A stretch of 64,000 nt of DNA from Pseudoflavitalea sp. G-6-1-2. GTDB taxonomy: Bacteria; Bacteroidota; Bacteroidia; Chitinophagales; Chitinophagaceae. The stretch lies in contig NZ_JABBGB010000001.1 of NCBI RefSeq assembly GCF_012927185.1, positions 1,116,001 to 1,180,000 of the forward strand, in the 5' to 3' direction. The translations under genes were made by a program, and so were the position numbers. Shown here in pieces: positions 9,243-16,011 of this stretch. Below the pieces are notes generated by a model that was given only the letters and a program-made list of their open reading frames with translations, was not told the DNA's origin and ran no database searches. Within the stretch, counting starts at the first letter, position 1; each line of letters opens with the position of its first letter.

Positions 9243-9998
9243 ATGAAATTACTCGACAACAAGGTTGCCATTGTAACCGGAGCGGCCCGCGGAATCGGTG
9301 AAGCGATTGCTGTAAAACTGGCCGAGCATGGAGCGCATATCGCTTTCACTTACGTGAGCGACAGCAGTGCAGACAAGGCAGCTGCCCTGGAACAAAAACT
9401 GGTATCACTGGGCGTAAAAGCCAAAGCCTATAAAAGCAATGCTGCAGATTTTGCTGCCAGCGAAACTTTTGTAAACGATGTACTGAAAGAGTTCGGCAAT
9501 ATCGACGTTTGCGTAAACAATGCAGGCATCTCCAAAGACAATCTGCTGCTTCGCATGAGTCAGGAGCAATGGGATGATGTAATGAACGTGAACCTGAAGA
9601 GTGTGTTCAACATGACCAAACAGGTGATCCGCCCGATGATGAAAGCCAAAAAAGGAAGCATCATCAACATGAGCTCAATAATCGGTATCCGCGGAAACGC
9701 AGGCCAGAGCAGCTATGCAGCGAGCAAGGCAGGCATCATCGGATTTACCAAATCCATCGCGCATGAGCTCGGCAGCAGAAATATCCGCTGTAATGCTATC
9801 GCTCCCGGTTTCATCGAAACCGATATGACGCACTATCTGCAGGATGGTGACGCCAGCAAAACCTTCCTCGAAAAAATTCCTTTAGGACGTTTCGGACAGG
9901 GAGAAGAAATCGCCAACACTACGCTGTTCCTCGCTTCTGATATGAGCAGCTACGTTACCGGTCAGGTGCTGAGTGTTTGTGGTGGATTGAACATCTAA
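9243..9998 (+). CDS. fabG: 3-oxoacyl-ACP reductase, short-chain dehydrogenase
   Basis: 251 aa, the normal FabG size. The NADP-binding motif TGAARGIG is at residues 12-19, NNAG at 92-95, the catalytic Ser in NMSSIIG (about 144), and Tyr158/Lys162 in SYAASKAG. ETDMT and the C-terminal ASDMSSYVTGQVLSVCGG are FabG-like. The enzyme reduces 3-oxoacyl-ACP in fatty-acid elongation in the cytoplasm. It is monocistronic with its own terminator; other fab genes are absent, so a different short-chain reductase substrate is possible, though the sequence is close to the FabG consensus throughout. Confidence 0.88.
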   Translation: MKLLDNKVAIVTGAARGIGEAIAVKLAEHGAHIAFTYVSDSSADKAAALEQKLVSLGVKAKAYKSNAADFAASETFVNDVLKEFGNIDVCVNNAGISKDNLLLRMSQEQWDDVMNVNLKSVFNMTKQVIRPMMKAKKGSIINMSSIIGIRGNAGQSSYAASKAGIIGFTKSIAHELGSRNIRCNAIAPGFIETDMTHYLQDGDASKTFLEKIPLGRFGQGEEIANTTLFLASDMSSYVTGQVLSVCGGLNI

Positions 9999-10031
9999 GA
10001 TTTTTCCGGCATGCCGGATGAAAATATGAAG

Positions 10032-10058
10032 AGGTCGTTTCGCAAGAGACGACCTTTT
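10032..10058 (+). terminator. Terminator of fabG with GCAA tetraloop
   Basis: AGGTCGTTTC (10032-10041) pairs with GAGACGACCT (10046-10055), one G-U pair, closing a GCAA loop, followed by a T run. Confidence 0.8.
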
Positions 10059-10090
10059 ACTTTGCGTACATTCTATTGCGATGAGACATA

Positions 10091-10118
10091 AAAAAAGCCC
10101 GGCAGAGACTTCTGCCGG
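10091..10118 (-). terminator. Terminator for the minus-strand paaZ-crotonase unit
   Basis: CCGGCAGA (10099-10106) and TCTGCCGG (10111-10118) form an 8-bp stem. On the minus strand the hairpin is followed by GC and a run of at least six T, so it terminates leftward transcription about 90 bases after the crotonase stop. Confidence 0.75.
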
Positions 10119-10207
10119 ACCTCTGTAGCTCTGATGATGCTGCTACAAGCGATGGTTACGCATTTTCATCTACGTATCATCACCCAAAATAGTTGTGTAA
10201 ACATCCA

Positions 10208-10981
10208 TTATTTTTTTGCCTTGAACTGCTGAATGGCATTTCTTGTAAAGCTGCTCAACACCAGTTCTCCGCTGATCTTTGCACGATCGATGAGTAAAGT
10301 ATCCCAGTTCTCGGTCCCTTTCCACAATACTTTCTTCAGCTCAGACATTGCCTGAGGGCTGGAGTGCGAAAGCGTATTCGCAAGGCGGGCAATGGACTCG
10401 TCCATGTCTGTATGCGAAGCGTGCACTTCTGCAAACAGTCCTTTTCTCCTTGCCCAGTCTGCATTGCGCCACATGGTGGCATCGATGGCCAGATGTCCGA
10501 ATGCAGCCGTTCCTACCTTTCTTTCAACTGCAGGGCCTACCACAAATGGTCCGATACCAACAGCCAGCTCACTGAGTTTCACATCAGCGCCTTCCACAGC
10601 AATGGCATAGTCTGCAGCAGCTGCAATGCCTACACCGCCACCCACACATTTGCCGTGGATACGTGCGATGATGAACTGCGGACATTTTCTCATGGCATTG
10701 ATCACATGCGCAAAGCCACTGAAGAATTCCAGTCCCTGCTCTTTGGTTTGTATCGATACCAGTTCGTCGAAAGATGCACCGGCGCAGAAGGCTTTCTCTC
10801 CTCCGGAGCGGATCACAATCACTTTGGTATCCGGCTCATTGCCTGCGCCATGGATGGTATGTGCCAGCTCCTCGAGCAGTTTACCGGGAAGTGAATTGCT
10901 CTGGGGATGAAAGAATTCGATGGTGGTAATTCCATTATGCGTTTCGGCCTTTACGTGCCCCTGTTGAATTTCCTTGATCAT
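10208..10981 (-). CDS. Enoyl-CoA hydratase/isomerase family protein next to paaZ
   Basis: 257 aa crotonase-fold protein: GGEKAFCAGASFDEL (60-74), IIARIHGKCVGGGVGIAAAAD (104-124) and the oxyanion-hole glycines are present. By position, the two glutamates used by hydratase-type crotonases are not seen: the first site reads GGGVGIA where GGGCELA is usual, and the second lies in VGIGPFVVGPAVERKVG. It starts 18 bases after the paaZ stop and is surely co-transcribed with it, so a role in phenylacetate or related acyl-CoA metabolism is likely. It may correspond to a PaaF-like hydratase, but with altered active-site residues an isomerase, thioesterase or other reaction is equally possible. No gene symbol is assigned. 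Confidence 0.8.
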   Translation of the reverse strand: MIKEIQQGHVKAETHNGITTIEFFHPQSNSLPGKLLEELAHTIHGAGNEPDTKVIVIRSGGEKAFCAGASFDELVSIQTKEQGLEFFSGFAHVINAMRKCPQFIIARIHGKCVGGGVGIAAAADYAIAVEGADVKLSELAVGIGPFVVGPAVERKVGTAAFGHLAIDATMWRNADWARRKGLFAEVHASHTDMDESIARLANTLSHSSPQAMSELKKVLWKGTENWDTLLIDRAKISGELVLSSFTRNAIQQFKAKK

Positions 10982-10999
10982 AGTGTAATGTTTTATGAA

Positions 11000-13048
11000 T
11001 TAGCCCTGATCTTTTTTTCTTACCATAGTGAGAATGGTGGCAACGGCAACGGGTTCGCCCAGTTGATCCGTTACATCTACCTGCCACTTCACAATGCCTT
11101 TGGCAATATCATCTTCTCCTTTCTTTTCCTGCTCCGCTTTTTCTTTACAGGTGAGCTGCACAGCGATGGTAGCTCCTGCATACACGGGTTTCAGAAAACG
11201 ACACTCTTCGAGACCGTAATTCAGCATAACCGGACCTTTCTTCGCATCCACAAACAAACCTGCAGCGGCGCTCAGAATGAAGTAGCCATGTGCAACGGGT
11301 TTTTCAAAGATGGTGCCATCGAGAGAAGTGTGATCGGTATGAGCATAAAAGTGATCCCAGCTTACGTTCGCGAAGTTCACGATGTCTGCTTCGGTAACAG
11401 TGCGCTTATGCGTATGCAGGGTATCGCCGATCTGCAGTTCTTCAAAATATTTTCTGAAAGGATGCTTCTCATCTTCATGAGTGGCAGCGCCGGTCTGATA
11501 TACATTGGTGATAGCTGTGATGGCTGAAGGTGATCCCTGGATGGCAGTGCGCTGCATGTAGTGCTTCACACCTCTTACGCCGCCCATCTCTTCTCCGCCT
11601 CCGGCGCGGCCGGGGCCGCCATGCACCAGCATCGGCAGTGGTGAACCATGACCAGTACTTTCTTTGGCATCTTCGCGGTTCAGCACCAGAATGCGGCCGT
11701 GATGAGACGCTGCTCCTAATACAAAATCGCGGGCGATTTTGTTGTCTGCCGTTACCACCGAACAAACCAGTGAGCCCTTGCCTTTCTTGGCAAGCACAGT
11801 GGCTTCGTCGAGTGTTTTGTATGGCATGATGGTGCTTACAGGTCCGAATGCTTCTACCTCATGTACTTCTTTTGAATCGAAAGGTTTTTCGTTGAGCAGC
11901 AACAGCGGACTCATGAATGCGCCCTTCTTTGCATCGGCATCGATCACTTCCACACTGTCGAGTGATCCGTAAACGATGGAAGATGATGCCAGCAGTTTCT
12001 GTACCTGCGCCATCACTTCTTCGCGCTGGCCCTGCCCTGCGAGTGAACCCATGCGCACTTTTTCGTTCTCAGGATTTCCGATGGTGGTTTGGCTGAGGGC
12101 TTTGCCTACTGCTTTCCACACATCTTCCATTTTATTTTCAGGAACAAAAATGCGGCGGATGGCTGTACATTTTTGTCCGGCTTTGCTGGTCATTTCTTTT
12201 CTTACTTCTTTCACAAAGATGTCCCACTCCGGCATGTCGGGAGTTACATCTTCACCGAGCACGATGCAGTTGAGCGAATCCGCCTCCATGGTGAAAGGCA
12301 CATTCTCTGCGAGTATGCGTGGATGTGATTTAAGCATTTTTCCGGTAGTGGCAGAGCCCGTGAAAGTAACCACATCCTGCTCGGTTACATGATCGAGCAG
12401 ATCGCCGGCAGAGCCTACCAGCAGTTGCAATGCCCCATCGGGAAGAATGCCCGAAGCAATGATCTTTTTCACTACCGCTTCTGTGAGATAAGATGTTACA
12501 GTTGCCGGTTTCACAATCGCGGGAACTCCGGCGAGGAGGTTCACGGCCACTTTTTCCAGCATGCCCCACACGGGGAAATTGAATGCGTTGATATGAATAG
12601 CCACACCTTCTTTGGGAACCAGAATATGGTGCCCCATAAAGCTGCCGGTTTTGCTGAGTGAAATGGGATCTCCGTCTACTGCGAAAGTTTCGTTAGGGAA
12701 CTTCCTGCGGAGTGATGCATAGGAAAACAGGTTGCCGATACCGCCTTCGATGTCTACCCAGCTATCAGCCTTGGTAGCGCCTGATTTATAACTGAGGCTG
12801 TACAGTTCGGGAAGATGTTCGCGAAGCATGAGCGCCAGCGCTTTGAGCATCAACCCTCTCTCATGAAAAGTCATTTTTCTGAGAGCCGGATTCCCCTTGG
12901 TTCTTCCGTATTCGAGTACTGATGCGAAATCCAGCCCTTTGGTAGAAGTGGAACCGATGGCGGCCCCTGTTACTGCATTGTATAAAGTCTGCCCTTCTCC
13001 ATCACCGGCAATCCATTTACCGGTAACATAATTTTCTAATTTGATCAT
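11000..13048 (-). CDS. paaZ: PaaZ: oxepin-CoA hydrolase / 3-oxo-5,6-dehydrosuberyl-CoA semialdehyde dehydrogenase
   Basis: 682 aa, the full length of PaaZ, starting at ATG 13048 (MIKLENYVTGKW). Residues 1 to about 520 are an aldehyde dehydrogenase: FNFPVWGMLEKVA, the cofactor motif FTGSATTGK (229-237), catalytic Glu256 in FTMEADSLN and Cys294 in GQKCTAIRR. The C-terminal part is an R-specific MaoC-type hydratase with ANVSWDHFYAHTDH, where the Asp and the His five residues later match the catalytic pair of E. coli PaaZ. The protein opens the oxepin-CoA ring and oxidises the resulting aldehyde in aerobic phenylacetate degradation. Its partner genes lie about 25 kb away, and the CTAAC-N4-GTTAG operator found there was not seen upstream of this gene. 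Confidence 0.95.
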   Translation of the reverse strand: MIKLENYVTGKWIAGDGEGQTLYNAVTGAAIGSTSTKGLDFASVLEYGRTKGNPALRKMTFHERGLMLKALALMLREHLPELYSLSYKSGATKADSWVDIEGGIGNLFSYASLRRKFPNETFAVDGDPISLSKTGSFMGHHILVPKEGVAIHINAFNFPVWGMLEKVAVNLLAGVPAIVKPATVTSYLTEAVVKKIIASGILPDGALQLLVGSAGDLLDHVTEQDVVTFTGSATTGKMLKSHPRILAENVPFTMEADSLNCIVLGEDVTPDMPEWDIFVKEVRKEMTSKAGQKCTAIRRIFVPENKMEDVWKAVGKALSQTTIGNPENEKVRMGSLAGQGQREEVMAQVQKLLASSSIVYGSLDSVEVIDADAKKGAFMSPLLLLNEKPFDSKEVHEVEAFGPVSTIMPYKTLDEATVLAKKGKGSLVCSVVTADNKIARDFVLGAASHHGRILVLNREDAKESTGHGSPLPMLVHGGPGRAGGGEEMGGVRGVKHYMQRTAIQGSPSAITAITNVYQTGAATHEDEKHPFRKYFEELQIGDTLHTHKRTVTEADIVNFANVSWDHFYAHTDHTSLDGTIFEKPVAHGYFILSAAAGLFVDAKKGPVMLNYGLEECRFLKPVYAGATIAVQLTCKEKAEQEKKGEDDIAKGIVKWQVDVTDQLGEPVAVATILTMVRKKDQG

Positions 13049-13123
13049 ATGGCATGTTATTATTACGAAAATACTGTAAAGCAATAAATCTGGCCTGTTT
13101 TATCATTTTTATTAACATCAATG

Positions 13124-13131
13124 TATTTTTG
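13124..13131 (+). promoter_or_regulatory. Possible -7 element for the 13181 lipoprotein gene
   Basis: TATTTTTG matches TAnnTTTG exactly, 50 bases before the start codon. No clear -33 TTTG was found at the usual spacing. Confidence 0.35.
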
Positions 13132-13180
13132 TTGGCAGCATCGGTTGATGAATGTAACCGCTGTGTAAAAAACACAAAGT

Positions 13181-13642
13181 ATGATGAAAATAGTTGCTTC
13201 GCTGGCGGTGATCAGCATGATGGTAATTTCCTGTGGCAATGCAGAAGAAAAAAGTGAAAGAAAGAACGGGTTTACACATGATCTGAAAACAAAGGCCGAT
13301 TCTTTGTATTACGATGTAATGCAGGGACATGATATTGGCATGGCTAAAACCGGAGCAATTACGAAAGCTATCACTAAAGCACAAACGAAACTGGATAGCC
13401 TTCAGAAACTCGCTTCTTCCAAAATCGACAAAGCCTATCAGGAGCAGGTAACTTCTCTGAAAGAAATGCTCGTTAACGCACAGAAAGGCATGAATACCTG
13501 GATGGAAGAGTTCAATGCTGATTCTGCCGTAGGCGCAGGCGCCAGCATCGACTATCTCGAAAGCCAGAAAGCAAAGGTGACGATTGTAAAGGATGATATT
13601 CTAAAGAGTCTTGAAAAAGCAGATTCTCTGCTGAAAAAATAA
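13181..13642 (+). CDS. Small helical lipoprotein of unknown function
   Basis: 153 aa (ATG ATG start). A lipoprotein signal peptide is clear, with the lipobox VISC placing the lipidated Cys at about residue 18. The rest is highly charged and almost entirely helical with heptad-like spacing (KADSLYYDVMQGHD, AITKAQTKLDSLQKLA, VKDDILKSLEKADSLLKK), suggesting a coiled coil anchored in the membrane. Similar short Bacteroidota proteins are often named viral A-type inclusion protein, an uninformative label. The SUKH-like gene starts 24 bases downstream and may be co-transcribed. Function unknown. Confidence 0.75.
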   Translation: MMKIVASLAVISMMVISCGNAEEKSERKNGFTHDLKTKADSLYYDVMQGHDIGMAKTGAITKAITKAQTKLDSLQKLASSKIDKAYQEQVTSLKEMLVNAQKGMNTWMEEFNADSAVGAGASIDYLESQKAKVTIVKDDILKSLEKADSLLKK

Positions 13643-13666
13643 GCTGCACCACCAAACCTTACAGGC

Positions 13667-14266
13667 ATGGGCGATGATCTTAGAACCGTAGTGCGGAAAT
13701 TGCTGGGCCGTCCATTGAGAGATTCCGATGGCATTCCGGTACAGGAAATCGAAAAGACAGAATACATACTGAACGCTTCCATGCCCGATGCACTGAAAGA
13801 ATGGTTTGGTTCGATCGGGAATGTTTCTTTATTCATGTCGGGCTTTCAGCGAATGTACACTCCCGCCACTCTCATTTTGCAGGATGGTAAGCTGATATTC
13901 ATGGAAGAGAATCAGGGCGTGTGTTACTGGGCAGTGGATATGCAGCAGCGTACACGTGTATATCAATCTGTAAGTCTCATCGATCCTGAATGGTACGACG
14001 AAGGGATCAGTCTTTCCGACTTTCTCGTGCTTATGTTGTATTATCAGTATGTTCAGGGCAATCCGATACAAAATGTTATTGCTGCTGATGATGAGGAAGA
14101 GAGAGAAGAACTCATCAACAATCTGGAGCGTAATTTCGAAAAAGTAGCTGATCACAATGGACTGGCCATCTATTCGGATACGAAGAAGCTTTGCTGGTTC
14201 TTTTATGAAGAGAGCATTACCGATTTCACGGAGATAAATGAAACGGCCATCATCCCGTTTTTGTAG
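13667..14266 (+). CDS. SMI1/KNR4 (SUKH) superfamily protein
   Basis: 199 aa, no signal peptide, acidic. The N-terminal half follows the SUKH pattern: VQEIEKTEYILNASMPDALK with a helix then the MPDALKEWF segment, IGNVSLFMSG, and LIFMEENQGVCYWAVD, the conserved glutamate-aromatic core of the fold. Known bacterial SUKH proteins often act as immunity proteins against polymorphic toxins, while others are housekeeping adaptors. No toxin gene is adjacent; the neighbours are a small lipoprotein and a DinB-like protein, so this is an orphan. A strong terminator follows. The fold assignment is moderately confident and the role unknown. Confidence 0.7.
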   Translation: MGDDLRTVVRKLLGRPLRDSDGIPVQEIEKTEYILNASMPDALKEWFGSIGNVSLFMSGFQRMYTPATLILQDGKLIFMEENQGVCYWAVDMQQRTRVYQSVSLIDPEWYDEGISLSDFLVLMLYYQYVQGNPIQNVIAADDEEEREELINNLERNFEKVADHNGLAIYSDTKKLCWFFYEESITDFTEINETAIIPFL

Positions 14267-14322
14267 CGGCACAGATGAGAAGGCCGATCGAACAATATCA
14301 AATCAGAAATAACTCTGCATGA

Positions 14323-14361
14323 AAAGAGCCTCCGGATGTTTATTCCGGAGGCTCTTTGTTT
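14323..14361. terminator. Bidirectional terminator between SUKH and DinB-like genes
   Basis: AAAGAGCCTCCGGA (14323-14336) and TCCGGAGGCTCTTT (14344-14357) form a perfect 14-bp stem around a 7-base loop with A/T tails on both sides, between convergent genes. Confidence 0.85.
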
Positions 14362-14382
14362 TTACATCATTTTATATTTTGC

Positions 14383-14853
14383 TTATGCCGCCAGCAACCC
14401 AAACTGTCTCAGATGGTGTTGGGTGTGTTTGTACAGCAATTGCAGTTGCTCATCAAAATTCAGGTTCCCGAAAATGGGGTTTACAATTCTGAGACCCGGC
14501 GTTGCTGCATACACTTCAAAGAAATGATCGAGTTCTTTCTGCAATGCCTCGATGGCCAGTTGCATGGTGTTGTGTTCCGTGGGAACAGGTTCTTCGGGCA
14601 GCAATGGGTTGATGGTATTCTCTCTGAATGGTTTATCGGTCATTAGCCAGGCATGCGCTTTTTCGAGCCGGGACTTATCTGCAGGAAGTGAAGGCAGTTG
14701 TTTACGTCCGTTTGCCACCTGCACCATCATGGCAAGATGTTCTACCATTTGCTGGCCATCCATCTTTCCCCATTGGCCTTTTGCATCCGGTGCCAGGTGC
14801 TTCAGGTGGAAAATGAGATCATTCTTCAGAAAATTCACTTGCTGCTGGTTCAT
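14383..14853 (-). CDS. DinB-like / DUF1569 family protein
   Basis: 156 aa four-helix-bundle type protein. The DinB/DUF1569 pattern is visible: DGQQMVEHLAMMVQ near residue 35, NPLLPEEPVPTEHN in the middle and HTQHHLRQFGLL at the C-terminus, which supplies the histidines that bind a metal ion in this superfamily. DinB-like proteins include thiol-dependent metalloenzymes, but most have no known reaction. It sits between convergent and divergent single genes with no operon partner. Family moderately certain, function unknown. Confidence 0.72.
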   Translation of the reverse strand: MNQQQVNFLKNDLIFHLKHLAPDAKGQWGKMDGQQMVEHLAMMVQVANGRKQLPSLPADKSRLEKAHAWLMTDKPFRENTINPLLPEEPVPTEHNTMQLAIEALQKELDHFFEVYAATPGLRIVNPIFGNLNFDEQLQLLYKHTQHHLRQFGLLAA

Positions 14854-14955
14854 ATCTTGATTTTAAGAATGGGCATAATAGCACAATTTACGTAAAAATA
14901 TGTGTCAGCATGTCAGAAACCGGCTTTGGTGCAGGGTTTGTGCCTGTTCATCATT

Positions 14956-15945
14956 ATGGAAAATGATTATCCTTTACAATTGGTTCAGCATGCTGACCAT
15001 CAATTGCTGGATGCTTATTCCGGCACCATCACGCAGGTAGTGCACAATGTGGCAGATGCCGTAGTGCATATCGAAGTGATCAAATCAGTTGCAGATCCCA
15101 GAACCCGCCAGCAGCGCGATGCGCCGGGCAGCGGCTCAGGTTTTATCATCTCTTCGGATGGATTTGTTGTTACGAATAATCACGTTATTGAACAGGCGAA
15201 AGTTATCAGGGTTTCACTCGCCGATGGCAGAAAGGTAGTGGCCGAACTGAAGGGCGCCGATCCTTCCACAGATATTGCTGTATTAAAGATCTATGAAAAT
15301 AATCTGAAGGCGCTGGCTTTCGCGGATTCGTCGAAGTTGCAACCCGGACAAATTGCCGTTGCTATCGGTAATCCGCTTGGGCTGCAACACACTGTTACAG
15401 CAGGTGTGGTAAGTGCATTGGGAAGAAGTTTGCGCGCTTCGAATGGACGGCTCATCGATGATGTGATTCAGACAGATGCTTCGCTCAATCCCGGTAACTC
15501 CGGCGGACCGCTGGTGAATTCATCGGGTCAGGTAATTGGCGTGAACACCGCCATGATTCCCACCGCTCATGGTATTTGCTTTGCCGTAAGTTCCAACCTT
15601 GCGGCTTATGTGGCGGGCAGGCTGATCATGAACGGCCGTGTGAAGCGCGCTTATCTCGGCATTGCCGGACAGCTGGTGAATCTTACAGAACGCATGATTG
15701 CAGCCAACAAATTGCAGAAAGCTACTGGTGTGTACATCTTTGAGATCGAGGCCGATAGTCCGGCACATAACCGGCAATTGCAAACCGGCGATATTATCGT
15801 GAGCCTTCGGGAAAGATCGGTAGGATCCGTAGATGATATGCACAAGCTGCTGTCTGAAGAGTTCATCGGGCAACGCATTTCCATCGAGGTATTGCGAAAT
15901 GGAAGAAAAGTGAATGTGGAAGTGATTCCCGGAGAAATGAAATAA
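14956..15945 (+). CDS. Deg/HtrA-type S1C serine protease with one PDZ domain
   Basis: 329 aa from ATG 14956 (MENDYPLQLVQH). The trypsin-like domain has the catalytic triad His76 (TNNHVIEQ), Asp106 (STDIAVLK) and Ser182 (LNPGNSGGPL); one PDZ domain covers about 235-325 (AYLGIAGQLVNL, VYIFEIEADSPAHNRQLQTGDIIVSL). These proteases degrade or sense misfolded proteins, usually in the periplasm. No signal peptide or membrane anchor is visible from this start; an upstream in-frame start at 14902 adds 18 residues that do not look like a good signal either. It may therefore be cytoplasmic, which is unusual for the family. Confidence 0.9.
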   Translation: MENDYPLQLVQHADHQLLDAYSGTITQVVHNVADAVVHIEVIKSVADPRTRQQRDAPGSGSGFIISSDGFVVTNNHVIEQAKVIRVSLADGRKVVAELKGADPSTDIAVLKIYENNLKALAFADSSKLQPGQIAVAIGNPLGLQHTVTAGVVSALGRSLRASNGRLIDDVIQTDASLNPGNSGGPLVNSSGQVIGVNTAMIPTAHGICFAVSSNLAAYVAGRLIMNGRVKRAYLGIAGQLVNLTERMIAANKLQKATGVYIFEIEADSPAHNRQLQTGDIIVSLRERSVGSVDDMHKLLSEEFIGQRISIEVLRNGRKVNVEVIPGEMK

Positions 15946-15962
15946 GCATTCCTGAAAAACAA

Positions 15963-15990
15963 AACGCCTGTCTCAGCAGAGACAGGCGTT
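15963..15990. terminator. Bidirectional terminator between protease genes
   Basis: AACGCCTGTCTC (15963-15974) and GAGACAGGCGTT (15979-15990) form a perfect 12-bp stem closing an AGCA loop, between two convergent genes. Confidence 0.8.
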
Positions 15991-16011
15991 CGTTCTTTAT
16001 TCAGTGATAGA

